Of a stretch of DNA of 64,000 bases, positions 9,396 to 17,723 are shown piece by piece. This DNA is from Nocardia sp. NBC_00416. Its GTDB lineage: Bacteria; Actinomycetota; Actinomycetes; Mycobacteriales; Mycobacteriaceae. The position numbers were made by a program, and so were the translations under genes. A model generated the notes under the pieces. The model had not been told where the DNA came from. It did no database searches and was given only the letters and a program-made list of their open reading frames with translations. Positions within the stretch are counted from its first letter, which is position 1; every line of letters begins with the position of its first letter. The DNA is taken from NCBI RefSeq assembly GCF_036032445.1, contig NZ_CP107932.1, positions 1,800,501 to 1,864,500 on the forward strand, in the 5' to 3' direction.

Positions 9396-9414
9396 CTTAA
9401 TTAGGTTTACCTAA
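9396..9414. promoter_or_regulatory. DtxR/IdeR-like iron box
   Basis: The core TTAGGTTTACCTAA (9401-9414) matches 14 of 19 positions of the IdeR consensus TWAGGTWAGSCTWACCTWA when the 19-mer is aligned by eye. It lies between divergent genes, next to a siderophore reductase. A weaker half-site-like GGTTAACCTCA occurs at 9496-9506, nearer the acyltransferase. Confidence 0.6.
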
Positions 9415-9534
9415 CCGAACGTACCAGCCCGGATGCGGGCCCTGTGTAGCGTCCGTCTCGTCCTCACCGAAATATGAGGCAACGAACCATTATTGGGTTA
9501 ACCTCACACAAACTTCCGGACAAAGGCACCAACC

Positions 9535-10776
9535 ATGACCGCGGCAACCGTCATTCGTCCGCTGGCGCCCAGCGAACAGATCTTCGCATTCAGCGAAGTA
9601 TTCGTCGGATACTGCGCGCGAGTGTCCGGGCCCCTCGACCTCAGCGCCCTGACATCCGCCTTCGAAGCCCTGGTCACCGCCCATCCCATGCTCGGAGCAC
9701 AACTGGCGCCGACCGAACCGACCGGGCACACGCTGGTCACCTCCGGACCGCCCGAAATCGTGCTCACCGTCGCCGACGGCGATCCGGAAATGCTGCTCAC
9801 CGGCGCCGAGCCGGACCAGCGACGTGCCCTGGGCACGGTGCACGTCGTCCGATCCGGAACGACCGCGGGCGTGACACTGCTCGTTCATCACAGCATCGCC
9901 GACGCAACCCACGCCCTGAAACTGCTCGAGCAGCTGTGGCATTGTTACGCGGCCGCCGCGGCCGGCCGGGTCCCGTTCCTCGCGCCGACACGGCAACCGC
10001 TGCCGGTGGAGGATCTACTCGCGGCCCGGGGCGTCGTACGCCGGCCGGTACCGGGTGGCGCCGAACCACCCCGGATCGCTCCGCCGCTCCCCCCGGCGGA
10101 CGCGTTGAGCGCGAACGAGGAGCGTTACCCGCCCCTGATCACCACTCGCTGTCGGCTGAGCCGGGAGCAGACCGGCGCACTCCTGGCATACGGGCGGCAC
10201 GCCGGGGTGACGGTGCACAGTCTGATAGCGGCCGCCCTGCTGCTGATCGAATCCGAGGCCAGGCAACTACCGGTCGACGAACTGCTGTGTTCGTATTCGG
10301 TGGATCTACGCCGCCGGGTCCGGCCGCCGATCGGCCCCACCGAGGGGACGAATGTTCTGGGTTTCGCCGGCTACCGGCCGGGCCCCGGAACCGAAGCCAC
10401 CCTGACCGCGCTGGCGCACGGTGTATTCCACGCGTTGCGCGCCGGACTCGCCTCCGGCTACATCCAGCAGACACCGTTACAGCTTCCCGACACCCTGGCC
10501 GCGCCGCCGGCCAACCCGTTCGACACGGTGATGACCACCAACTGGGGCCGATTACCTCGGCTGCCCGTACCGAACCTGCGAATTCACGACTTCCGCACCA
10601 CCATGATCGCCAAGCCCGATCCGACCGGACGCCGGCCACCGCAGGCCGGCGGCGGTACCAGCATCATCAGCACCTACGAGGACCGGCTCAGCGTCGAGGT
10701 CCACCATCCCCCCGAATTCACTCCGGTGCAGATCCCCCGGATCCGGCATCTCGAGACACTGCTCACCCGGCTCTGA
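9535..10776 (+). CDS. PapA5-like acyltransferase (condensation-domain superfamily), 413 aa
   Basis: The HHxxxD active site is visible (HHSIAD, residue ~121), with the second-half motif TNWGRLPRLPVP as in phthiocerol/phthiodiolone dimycocerosyl transferases. The length is close to PapA5. Such enzymes transfer an acyl chain from an acyl-ACP or polyketide synthase to an alcohol. No polyketide synthase is nearby, so the acyl donor and acceptor are unknown. Divergence from an iron-box-controlled siderophore reductase hints at a role in an acylated siderophore or an iron-responsive lipid; that is inference. The start has a weak AAAGG site. Confidence 0.8.
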   Translation: MTAATVIRPLAPSEQIFAFSEVFVGYCARVSGPLDLSALTSAFEALVTAHPMLGAQLAPTEPTGHTLVTSGPPEIVLTVADGDPEMLLTGAEPDQRRALGTVHVVRSGTTAGVTLLVHHSIADATHALKLLEQLWHCYAAAAAGRVPFLAPTRQPLPVEDLLAARGVVRRPVPGGAEPPRIAPPLPPADALSANEERYPPLITTRCRLSREQTGALLAYGRHAGVTVHSLIAAALLLIESEARQLPVDELLCSYSVDLRRRVRPPIGPTEGTNVLGFAGYRPGPGTEATLTALAHGVFHALRAGLASGYIQQTPLQLPDTLAAPPANPFDTVMTTNWGRLPRLPVPNLRIHDFRTTMIAKPDPTGRRPPQAGGGTSIISTYEDRLSVEVHHPPEFTPVQIPRIRHLETLLTRL

Positions 10777-10810
10777 TCGGCGACAACCCGCACCGTGGCG
10801 GCATTACGGG

Positions 10811-12202
10811 TCAGACGCCCTGCAGCGAGGCCAGTTCCAGCACCGTGATGTCCGACGGAGCCGCCACCCGCACCGGCGGGCCCCAGGCACCCGCACCGCG
10901 AGTGACGTAGAGCGCGGTCCCCCCGTACAGTTCCAGACCCGCCACGGTCGGATTGGCCAGGCGCGCGAGCAGATTGCCGGGCCACAACTGCCCTCCGTGC
11001 GTATGCCCCGACAGTTGCAGATCGACCCCGTGCGCGACCGATTCGTGCACCACCACCGGCTGATGCGCCAACAGCACGCAGGCGCGCCCGGTATCCCGGC
11101 CGTCCAGGGCGGCGCCGAAGTCGGGCCCCCGGCCGATCGCCACCCCCTTCGGGTCGTCGACTCCCGCGAGGTCGAAATCGGGCAGCGATACCCGATCGTT
11201 GAGCAGCACCGTCATCCCCAGCTCGGCGGCCCGGGCGAGCCACGCGTCGGCATCGGAGAGGTACTCGTGATTTCCCGGTACGTAATAGGCGCCCAGCCGG
11301 GCGCTGAGTCCGGCCAGCGGTTCGGTGTCCGCGCGCAGATCCGCCACGGTGCCGTCGGCGAGATCGCCGACGACCGCGATCAGATCGGGCCGGGTGTCGT
11401 TCACCGTGCGCACGACGCGTTCGCAGAACGCGCGCCCCAGCGCCGGCCCCAGATGCAGATCGCTGACCAGGGTGATCCGTAGGCCGTGGGCCTGAACGGG
11501 CAGCTTCGCCAACGGTACGGTCACGCGCCGCACCGCCGGCCCGTCCAGCACTCCGTAGGCGCCGGTGGCCACCACCGCGCCGGCCCCGATCACGGTGGCC
11601 CCGGCGGCCAGACGCGAGATCAGCGCGCGTCGCGATATCGGGCGCCGCGCCGGTACCGCCGGTTCGGCGGGAGATGGGACGACGGGACCCACTACGGGGG
11701 GACCAGCCGGTCCGGGGACCGCGATACGCGAGGTGTCCGTGCCGGGCCCCTCTCCGACCGCGGCGCCCACGGGCTCCGGCGTCATATGCGGCTCGACAGG
11801 CGCGGCGGCCGGTGCAGTGAGGTTTGCGTCACCCGCCGGAGCCGCGGCGCCCGCCCCGGCCGGCGCGCCGGTCCCGGCATCCCGGATCACCAGACCCCGC
11901 AGCAGCAGCGGCCGGACGATCTCACCGGCCAGCACCCCGATCAGGAGGTAGAGGAACAGCGCCGCCCACAGGAAGCCGGGCCAGGACAGCCAGCGCCAGG
12001 CAGCCCAGTCGACACCCCTGAGCATCGCGGCGAACGCGCCGCACATCGCCGTCGCGCCGACCGCCAGGACAACGCCGCCGGGCGCCCGCCAGCGGGAACC
12101 CTCTCGCGTGGTGTCGCGCACGAGCCGCCGCCACAGGTACCAGTGCAGCACGGCGATCAACCACACCACGGCCAGCCCTGTGAGTACGGAAACTACTACC
12201 AC
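10811..12202 (-). CDS. membrane-anchored metallophosphoesterase (YkuE-like), 463 aa
   Basis: Three or four N-terminal hydrophobic helices are followed by a Pro/Ala-rich linker and a twin-Arg-like segment (RRPISRRALISRLAAG) with another hydrophobic helix. The C-terminal calcineurin-like domain carries the metal ligands in order: SDLHLG, VGDLADG, GNHEY, AHQP and SGHTHGGQ. All standard binuclear-site residues are present. The catalytic domain probably faces outside the membrane, and the family hydrolyses phosphomono- or diesters, often lipid-linked. The start is a GTG at 12202 with no strong ribosome site. It is convergent with the acyltransferase gene. Confidence 0.85.
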   Translation of the reverse strand: MVVVSVLTGLAVVWLIAVLHWYLWRRLVRDTTREGSRWRAPGGVVLAVGATAMCGAFAAMLRGVDWAAWRWLSWPGFLWAALFLYLLIGVLAGEIVRPLLLRGLVIRDAGTGAPAGAGAAAPAGDANLTAPAAAPVEPHMTPEPVGAAVGEGPGTDTSRIAVPGPAGPPVVGPVVPSPAEPAVPARRPISRRALISRLAAGATVIGAGAVVATGAYGVLDGPAVRRVTVPLAKLPVQAHGLRITLVSDLHLGPALGRAFCERVVRTVNDTRPDLIAVVGDLADGTVADLRADTEPLAGLSARLGAYYVPGNHEYLSDADAWLARAAELGMTVLLNDRVSLPDFDLAGVDDPKGVAIGRGPDFGAALDGRDTGRACVLLAHQPVVVHESVAHGVDLQLSGHTHGGQLWPGNLLARLANPTVAGLELYGGTALYVTRGAGAWGPPVRVAAPSDITVLELASLQGV

Positions 12203-12448
12203 GGAAGGATGCCTCTCCCTGACCGATTGCTTATGCGGCTGATGAATCTACCCCTCGCCGCCCGGCCGACCGTGGCCCCGGCACCTGTTACACCACGCCG
12301 CGGTAGCACCCCCCTCGGCGGGTCGGGCCCGGCAACCATAGATAAGACCATGTAGCAATGATTATCGGGTACCCCAGCATCACACCGGCATTCGCCCGGG
12401 CGCGACCGATCCCGCACACCCGACCGCATTCGACCGGTGCGGTCGGCG

Positions 12449-14581
12449 TCACACCGACCCGGTGACTCCCAGCCCGCCCAACCCGGACGGCGGGAGGTCT
12501 CCGTTCTGCCCTCCGGCAAGTAGCCATTTCAGGATCTTCCCGGTTTCCCCACGCGGCAGTGCGGCCATGAAGGTCACGTCCCGCGGCACCGAGAACCGGC
12601 TCAGCCGATGCCGGATATAGGTACGCACCATATCGGAATCCAGACCGGACCCTTCGTGTTTCACCACGAACGCGGCCAACCGCTGACCGAACTCCGGATC
12701 CGGCACACCCACCACCGCGACCTCGCTCACCTGGGGCAGATGCGCCAAGGCCTCTTCCACCGGCCGTGGGAAGACGTTCTCACCTCCGGAGATGATCATC
12801 TCGTCGTCCCGGCCCGCGATGAACAGCCGGCCGTTGACGTCGAAATATCCGACATCGCCGGTATCCAGCATCCCGTGTGCTTCGTCGGGCGGCGCGGAGT
12901 TCACATAACCGTCGAACAGCATGTGGTTGCCCACGAAGATATGGCCGGTGGCGCCGATCGGCACCGGCTTGTGGTCGGGGCCGAGCACCGACACCCGGGT
13001 GCCGAGCGGCGGGCGACCGGCCGTGGTGGGCGCGAACCGCAGATCCTGCGGGGTGGCGATGGTGGCCCAGGAGACCTCGGTGGACCCGTACACGTTGTAG
13101 AGGACGTCGCCGTAGGCATCCATGAAACGCAGCACGGTGATTCCGGCCAGCGGAGCGCCGCAGCTGATGACATGGCGCAGGCTGGAGGTGTCGTACCGGG
13201 CGCGTACGGCGGGGGGTAGATCGAGGATGCGGTTCACCATGGTGGGTACCACGATCATGGTGGTGACCCCGTGTTCGGCGACCGCCCGCAAGCAGTCCTC
13301 GGCGTCGAACCGCTCGGGCAGCACCACCGTGGACCGCAGCGCGGTGCTCAGTTGCAGCCCGGCCAGTCCCCAGGTGTGGAACAGCGGAGCGGGAATGAGC
13401 ATCGTGGAGTCCATCTCCATCGGGATCCGCGACAGCAGCGCGGCGATGGTGCCGAAACCCTTGGGGTGCGGGCGGCGCGCCCCCTTCGGTATCCCACTGG
13501 TACCCGAGGTGAGCACGATCAGCCGGCCGGGATGGGTGGGGAGCCGGAACTCGCTCTCCCCCAACTCGATCAGGTCCTCGATGGTGTACCGCTCCGGGAA
13601 GGGCGGGCGCAGATCGGTGTTGTACCGCGGGATGTCGTCGTGCAGGTACTGCACAAGTTGTTCGAGGTCACCGTCGACGAACAGCGCCGAGAGCCGGTGT
13701 CGCTGGATGATCTGCTCGATCGTGCGGGCCGACAGCCCCGCGTTGAGCAACGCCACGTCCACGCCGAGCTTGCCCGCGGCGACCATGGTTTCGACCATGC
13801 CCGCGTGATTGCGCGACAGCAGGCCGATCGCGTCGCCGGCCGCCAGGCCGACCGCGGCCAGCGCCGCGGCCAGCGCGGTGGTGCGCCTGTCCATCTCAGC
13901 GAAGGTGCGGTAGCCCTGATCATCGACCACAGCGGCACGGTCGGGAGCGTAGGCGGCGCCGGCGGCGTAGCCACCGGCGAGGTTGAACCCCCATTTGTTC
14001 AGTGACAGCAACTGTTTCATCACCGCGTTCGCACGCGTACGCACCACCCCGCTGACCGTGACCTGGCGCAGGACCTCGACCCGGCGCAACACCAGCGAAC
14101 TCTCGCCGTTGACCACCGTCGAGGTGCGGGCGCCGCGCAGGATATCGGTCACCCGGCGCAGCCCTTTGGCGGTCCAGTCCTGGATCGCGGAGTTCGACAG
14201 CTCAGCGATGTGACGGTGCACGCGGCCCGGGGTGAAGTAGGTGACCGAGACCGTGCAGCGGTCTCCTTCGCCGTACAGCCGCAGCGCCGCGAAACTGCCG
14301 ATCTCCGGGGCGTGCAACTCCAGGCTCTCGTACCAGCGACCGGTGACCACCCGAACGCGCAGGATCCGGATCCCGGCTTCGGGGGTGCCGATACGGAATT
14401 CCAGCACCGGTTGTTCGCCGGGCACGTCCAGCCGGACGCAGGCGCCGATACCGATGAACACCCGCGGGTAGGTCTGCGGATCGAGGAGCAGATCCCAGAC
14501 AGCGGCACGTGCTGCGGGGAGATCCGCGACCACATCGATGACGTCGGTAACCAACTCGCGCAACTTCTCGTCGGCCCGCAA
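12449..14581 (-). CDS. SRPBCC domain fused to acyl-CoA synthetase (FadD-type), ~710 aa
   Basis: The N-terminal ~150 residues (from ELVTDVIDVVADLPAARAAV) have the START/polyketide-cyclase (SRPBCC) pattern. The rest is an AMP-forming acyl-CoA ligase: P-loop LTSGTSGIPKG, YGSTE, LDTGDVGYFD, AGRDDEMIISGGENVFP and the C-terminal catalytic Lys in PRGETGKILK. It should activate a fatty or aromatic acid with ATP and CoA. The SRPBCC part may bind the hydrophobic substrate (inference). The start is uncertain: a TTG at 14581 just precedes the domain, and a GTG at 14692 is the alternative. The frame to 14863 upstream is not gene-like. Confidence 0.82.
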   Translation of the reverse strand: MRADEKLRELVTDVIDVVADLPAARAAVWDLLLDPQTYPRVFIGIGACVRLDVPGEQPVLEFRIGTPEAGIRILRVRVVTGRWYESLELHAPEIGSFAALRLYGEGDRCTVSVTYFTPGRVHRHIAELSNSAIQDWTAKGLRRVTDILRGARTSTVVNGESSLVLRRVEVLRQVTVSGVVRTRANAVMKQLLSLNKWGFNLAGGYAAGAAYAPDRAAVVDDQGYRTFAEMDRRTTALAAALAAVGLAAGDAIGLLSRNHAGMVETMVAAGKLGVDVALLNAGLSARTIEQIIQRHRLSALFVDGDLEQLVQYLHDDIPRYNTDLRPPFPERYTIEDLIELGESEFRLPTHPGRLIVLTSGTSGIPKGARRPHPKGFGTIAALLSRIPMEMDSTMLIPAPLFHTWGLAGLQLSTALRSTVVLPERFDAEDCLRAVAEHGVTTMIVVPTMVNRILDLPPAVRARYDTSSLRHVISCGAPLAGITVLRFMDAYGDVLYNVYGSTEVSWATIATPQDLRFAPTTAGRPPLGTRVSVLGPDHKPVPIGATGHIFVGNHMLFDGYVNSAPPDEAHGMLDTGDVGYFDVNGRLFIAGRDDEMIISGGENVFPRPVEEALAHLPQVSEVAVVGVPDPEFGQRLAAFVVKHEGSGLDSDMVRTYIRHRLSRFSVPRDVTFMAALPRGETGKILKWLLAGGQNGDLPPSGLGGLGVTGSV

Positions 14582-14877
14582 CGGACAACTGGGTCGGCGG
14601 GTAACCCATCTGTAACGTCTCTCACGATAGCGTTCCGCCGCACTTGTTACCAGCGAGTAGAACCGGTCCGCGAGTGGTCTGTGACAGGTCACGAACCGGA
14701 TTGCCCGGTATTCACTCCCCACCCCTACGCCCGGACCGACCTGGCTGTTGGAGGTTGCCCAATCCGGCCCCGACCACGGTGTGAGAACTCCCAGCGACCC
14801 CGCACTCCGACCGCACGGCCCTTGTGCGCGAACTACATTCGGCCGCGTCACACTCGCTCCCACCCCGGAGGCCCACC

Positions 14878-15105
14878 ATGCACCAGACCCGACGCCGGGT
14901 GGCCATCACCCATATCACCGAGATCCTCGACTATTTCGGCAAATGCAAATCCTGCGGGTATCCGGCGCGTGCCGAGTCGACCCGCCGGATATTCGACAAC
15001 GGTGAGGTCGAAACCCTCGTCATCGCCAGTTGCGGGCTCCCCTGCGGCTGGTCGGACCGGGTGTCGCCGACGAAGATGACCGGTCCGGGTGCCGCGCCGG
15101 CCTGA
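14878..15105 (+). CDS. small Cys-rich (possible zinc-binding) protein, 75 aa
   Basis: The ATG is preceded by GGAGG at 7 bases spacing, a strong ribosome site that supports this short gene. The protein has CKSCG at residues ~22-26 and SCGLPCGW at ~50-57. Four cysteines in two pairs suggest a zinc ribbon, with a basic helix (MHQTRRRVAITHITEIL) before it. The family is not recognised. It precedes the LLM oxidoreductase by 51 bases on the same strand and may share its transcript. Confidence 0.6.
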   Translation: MHQTRRRVAITHITEILDYFGKCKSCGYPARAESTRRIFDNGEVETLVIASCGLPCGWSDRVSPTKMTGPGAAPA

Positions 15106-15156
15106 CCCCCGCCCGGCCCGCCACCCGAAGCCGACGCCGCCCCGCGGTGCGGCACG

Positions 15157-16086
15157 ATGAGTCGTATGGAACTGAGAATCTTCACCGAACCGCAGCAGGG
15201 CGCGGACTACCCGACGCTGCTGCAAGTAGCCCGCGCGGCCGAGGACCTCGGCTTCGGGGCCTTCTTCCGTTCCGACCACTACCTGCACATGGGGTCGGTG
15301 GACGGTCTCCCCGGCCCCACCGACGCCTGGATCACGCTGGCGGGCCTGGCCCGCGACACCAGCCGTATCCGGCTCGGCACGCTCGTCACCGCGGCCACCT
15401 TCCGGCTGCCGGGACCGCTGGCGATCCAGGTGGCCCAGGTCGACCAGATGTCGGGCGGGCGGGTCGAGCTGGGGCTGGGCACCGGCTGGTTCGCCGAGGA
15501 ACACAGTGCCTACGGGATCCCGTTCCCGGACGATAAGTTCGGTCGCTTCGAAGAACAACTGGCCGTGATCACGGGCCTGTGGGAGACCGAGCTCGGGGAA
15601 AGCTTCGATTTCACCGGCAAGTACTACGAGCTGGTGAAATCGCCCGCGTTGCCGAAGCCGGTGCAGCGGCCGGTCCCGGTGATCGTGGGCGGTCAGGGAC
15701 CGAAACGCACCCCGCGGATCGCGGCGCAGTACGCGACCGAGTTCAATGTCCCGTTCGTTTCGGTGGCCGACAGCGCCGCCCAATTCGACCGGGTCCGCGC
15801 GGCGGTCGCCGCGCGGGGCCGCGCCGCCGACAGCATGGTGTACTCCAACGCACTCGTGGCCTGCGTGGGCGACGGCGAGGCGGAGATCGCGCGGCGCGCC
15901 GCGGCGATCGGCCGCGAGGCGGACGAACTGCGCGCCAACGGACTGGCAGGCTCCCCCGCGGAGGTCGTCGACAAGATCGGGCAGTACCGCGAGATCGGCG
16001 CCCAGCGAATCTACCTGCAGATCCTGGACCTGGCCGATATCGACCATCTCGCGCTCATCGCGAACGAGGTCGCCCCGCAGCTGTGA
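15157..16086 (+). CDS. LLM-class F420-dependent oxidoreductase, 309 aa
   Basis: This is a luciferase-like (beta/alpha)8 monooxygenase/dehydrogenase. Markers are FFRSDHYLHMG near residue 35, then TLVTAATFRLPGPLAIQ, a GRVELGLGTGWF turn and PVPVIVGGQGPKRTPRIAA. These match the actinobacterial TIGR03560-type subfamily that uses coenzyme F420. Length is as expected. The start could be 15157 or the Met three codons later. The substrate is unknown. It may be cotranscribed with the small Cys-rich protein upstream. Confidence 0.85.
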   Translation: MSRMELRIFTEPQQGADYPTLLQVARAAEDLGFGAFFRSDHYLHMGSVDGLPGPTDAWITLAGLARDTSRIRLGTLVTAATFRLPGPLAIQVAQVDQMSGGRVELGLGTGWFAEEHSAYGIPFPDDKFGRFEEQLAVITGLWETELGESFDFTGKYYELVKSPALPKPVQRPVPVIVGGQGPKRTPRIAAQYATEFNVPFVSVADSAAQFDRVRAAVAARGRAADSMVYSNALVACVGDGEAEIARRAAAIGREADELRANGLAGSPAEVVDKIGQYREIGAQRIYLQILDLADIDHLALIANEVAPQL

Positions 16087-16090
16087 GCCC

Positions 16091-16127
16091 GGCGGTGGAC
16101 GGCGTCCTCCCGGCTCCGTCCGCCACC
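16091..16127. terminator. hairpin between convergent genes
   Basis: GGCGGTGGACGG (16091-16102) pairs with CCGTCCGCCACC (16116-16127), allowing two G-T wobbles, across a 13-base loop. It sits between the stops of the LLM gene and the convergent gene at 16135. There is no T-run, so termination strength is uncertain. Confidence 0.45.
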
Positions 16128-16134
16128 CGGTCGG

Positions 16135-17592
16135 TCATTCGTAGGCGCCGGCCACCCCGTCGATCAGATGCTCGAGCGTTTCGTAGGCGGGAACATCGAC
16201 GACGTCGACCAGATCCGCCGAAACCCGCACATCGTGCTCGGTGACCACCTCGTCGAAGCGGGCGGCGTCCCCGGTCCGGAAACCGTGCTCGGCGGCCAGC
16301 GCCTGCAATCCGGCATCGTTGTGCAGCAGGGCGCCGATCTCCTCCCCTTCCGGGGTGAGCGGGACGACTGTGTGCCGGGAGACCACCGTGGGCGACGGAT
16401 ACAGCAGTACCATTTCCGGCCGCAACCTCGCCTCGACCGCCGCCGCGACGTACTGCGCTTCGTATATCCAGGTCATCGGCGTCGCCCCCATCCCGGCCGT
16501 CAGGTATTCCTCGAACGGACCCGAACTCGAACCCTCGGTATAGCCCTGCGCGAGGAACAGCCGCTGCAGAGTGGGCAGCACATGCTGTTCGGCCGTCGCG
16601 CCGCGCACCACCGCGTCGTCGTTGACCACGTAGCTCGCCACCGCCAGATACATGGCCGCCGAATTGGAGGTCCGGGCATCGGTGGTGCTGACCAGTATGT
16701 TCTTATCCACCCGATAGGCGGTGTTGTCGGCCAGTTCGTCCCAACGCACGCCGCGCTGCACCAGATCGATATAGGCGGAGAAGTCCAGGGTCGGCGCCGG
16801 ACCGTCGAATTTCACGACGCCGGCCGCGTCCAGCAGTTCCACGATGGGCGTGAAGGTGGCGATCGCCATCGGCGAATAGAACGGGATGAAGTGGGTGCGC
16901 ACCCCGACCTCACGTTTCAGTCGCTCCGCCGCGGGCAGGCTGGACGGAAACGCGAAGGCCTGGCCGTGCAGATCGACCGAGGTGGATATCTCCCGCGACC
17001 CGGCCGCCTTCACCCGCACATCGAACCCGTGTGCGGCGAATACTTCGACGACCCGCTGATCTTCGAAGAACGCCAGCTTCTCCGACCCGACCACCCCGGT
17101 GACCGTCGCCAGCGGCGCTCCCGCCGCGGGCGCCGCCGGGGCGGGACCGGAATCGGGGCGCGATACCGCCCACGCCGTCGCGCCGACCGCCACCACACCG
17201 GCGGCCCCCGCCAGGGCGAACAGACCCCGTCGGTCGGTGGTCAACCCGCGTGGGCCCTCGGCCGGGGGCAGTTCGGCGGCAGTCGCCGCCGTGATCTTCT
17301 CGGCCGGCTTCTGTGCGGCATTCGGCTTCGTGAGCACCACGGGGGTTTCGGGACCGTCCGGTGACTCGAATTTCTTGCGCACCGCCCGTTCCACGAGAAT
17401 GGGAACGAAGTCGCGCACCGAGCTTTCGGCGAACCGATCGTGCGCCGATCGGACGGCGACGTTGATCTCGTCGGCCGAGCGATTCTCGGAATACGCTGCG
17501 GCCAGCCGATTCTCCAGTTCACGGATCGCCCTCCGCTCGCGGGCCGCTTTGTCTTCGGGGGCCGCGCCCCTCGGGACGGTATCGAGTGCCAC
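16135..17592 (-). CDS. three-helix-bundle domain + transmembrane helix + solute-binding-like domain, 485 aa
   Basis: The GTG at 17592 is preceded by GAGGAG at 6 bases, which is better than the ATG at 17616. Residues ~25-80 (RELENRLAAAYSENRSADEI) match the small helical dimerisation domain found in many mycobacterial proteins. After a Pro-rich linker comes one hydrophobic helix (RRGLFALAGAAGVVAVGATA) and then ~340 residues with the fold pattern of extracellular solute-binding proteins (GSREISTSVDLHG, PMTWIYEAQYV). The topology suggests a cytoplasmic N-terminus and an external binding domain. No permease or ATPase lies next to it, so it may be a sensor rather than a transporter subunit. Confidence 0.65.
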   Translation of the reverse strand: MALDTVPRGAAPEDKAARERRAIRELENRLAAAYSENRSADEINVAVRSAHDRFAESSVRDFVPILVERAVRKKFESPDGPETPVVLTKPNAAQKPAEKITAATAAELPPAEGPRGLTTDRRGLFALAGAAGVVAVGATAWAVSRPDSGPAPAAPAAGAPLATVTGVVGSEKLAFFEDQRVVEVFAAHGFDVRVKAAGSREISTSVDLHGQAFAFPSSLPAAERLKREVGVRTHFIPFYSPMAIATFTPIVELLDAAGVVKFDGPAPTLDFSAYIDLVQRGVRWDELADNTAYRVDKNILVSTTDARTSNSAAMYLAVASYVVNDDAVVRGATAEQHVLPTLQRLFLAQGYTEGSSSGPFEEYLTAGMGATPMTWIYEAQYVAAAVEARLRPEMVLLYPSPTVVSRHTVVPLTPEGEEIGALLHNDAGLQALAAEHGFRTGDAARFDEVVTEHDVRVSADLVDVVDVPAYETLEHLIDGVAGAYE

Positions 17593-17723
17593 GTGTATCT
17601 CCTCGGCGCCGGGCATCGGAATCGAACGACCCGCGGGGCCGATCGACAGCCGACAACGCTACCGCCACACAGTATTCGGATACTCCCAGCAGTGAGCGTC
17701 GCAGCTGATTCTCCGACCAGAAT

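Noticed and set aside
14582..14863. Longer N-terminus of the SRPBCC-acyl-CoA ligase
   Set aside because: The extension has no domain and no ribosome site at its first start codon; it overlaps the likely promoter region of the divergent small gene.
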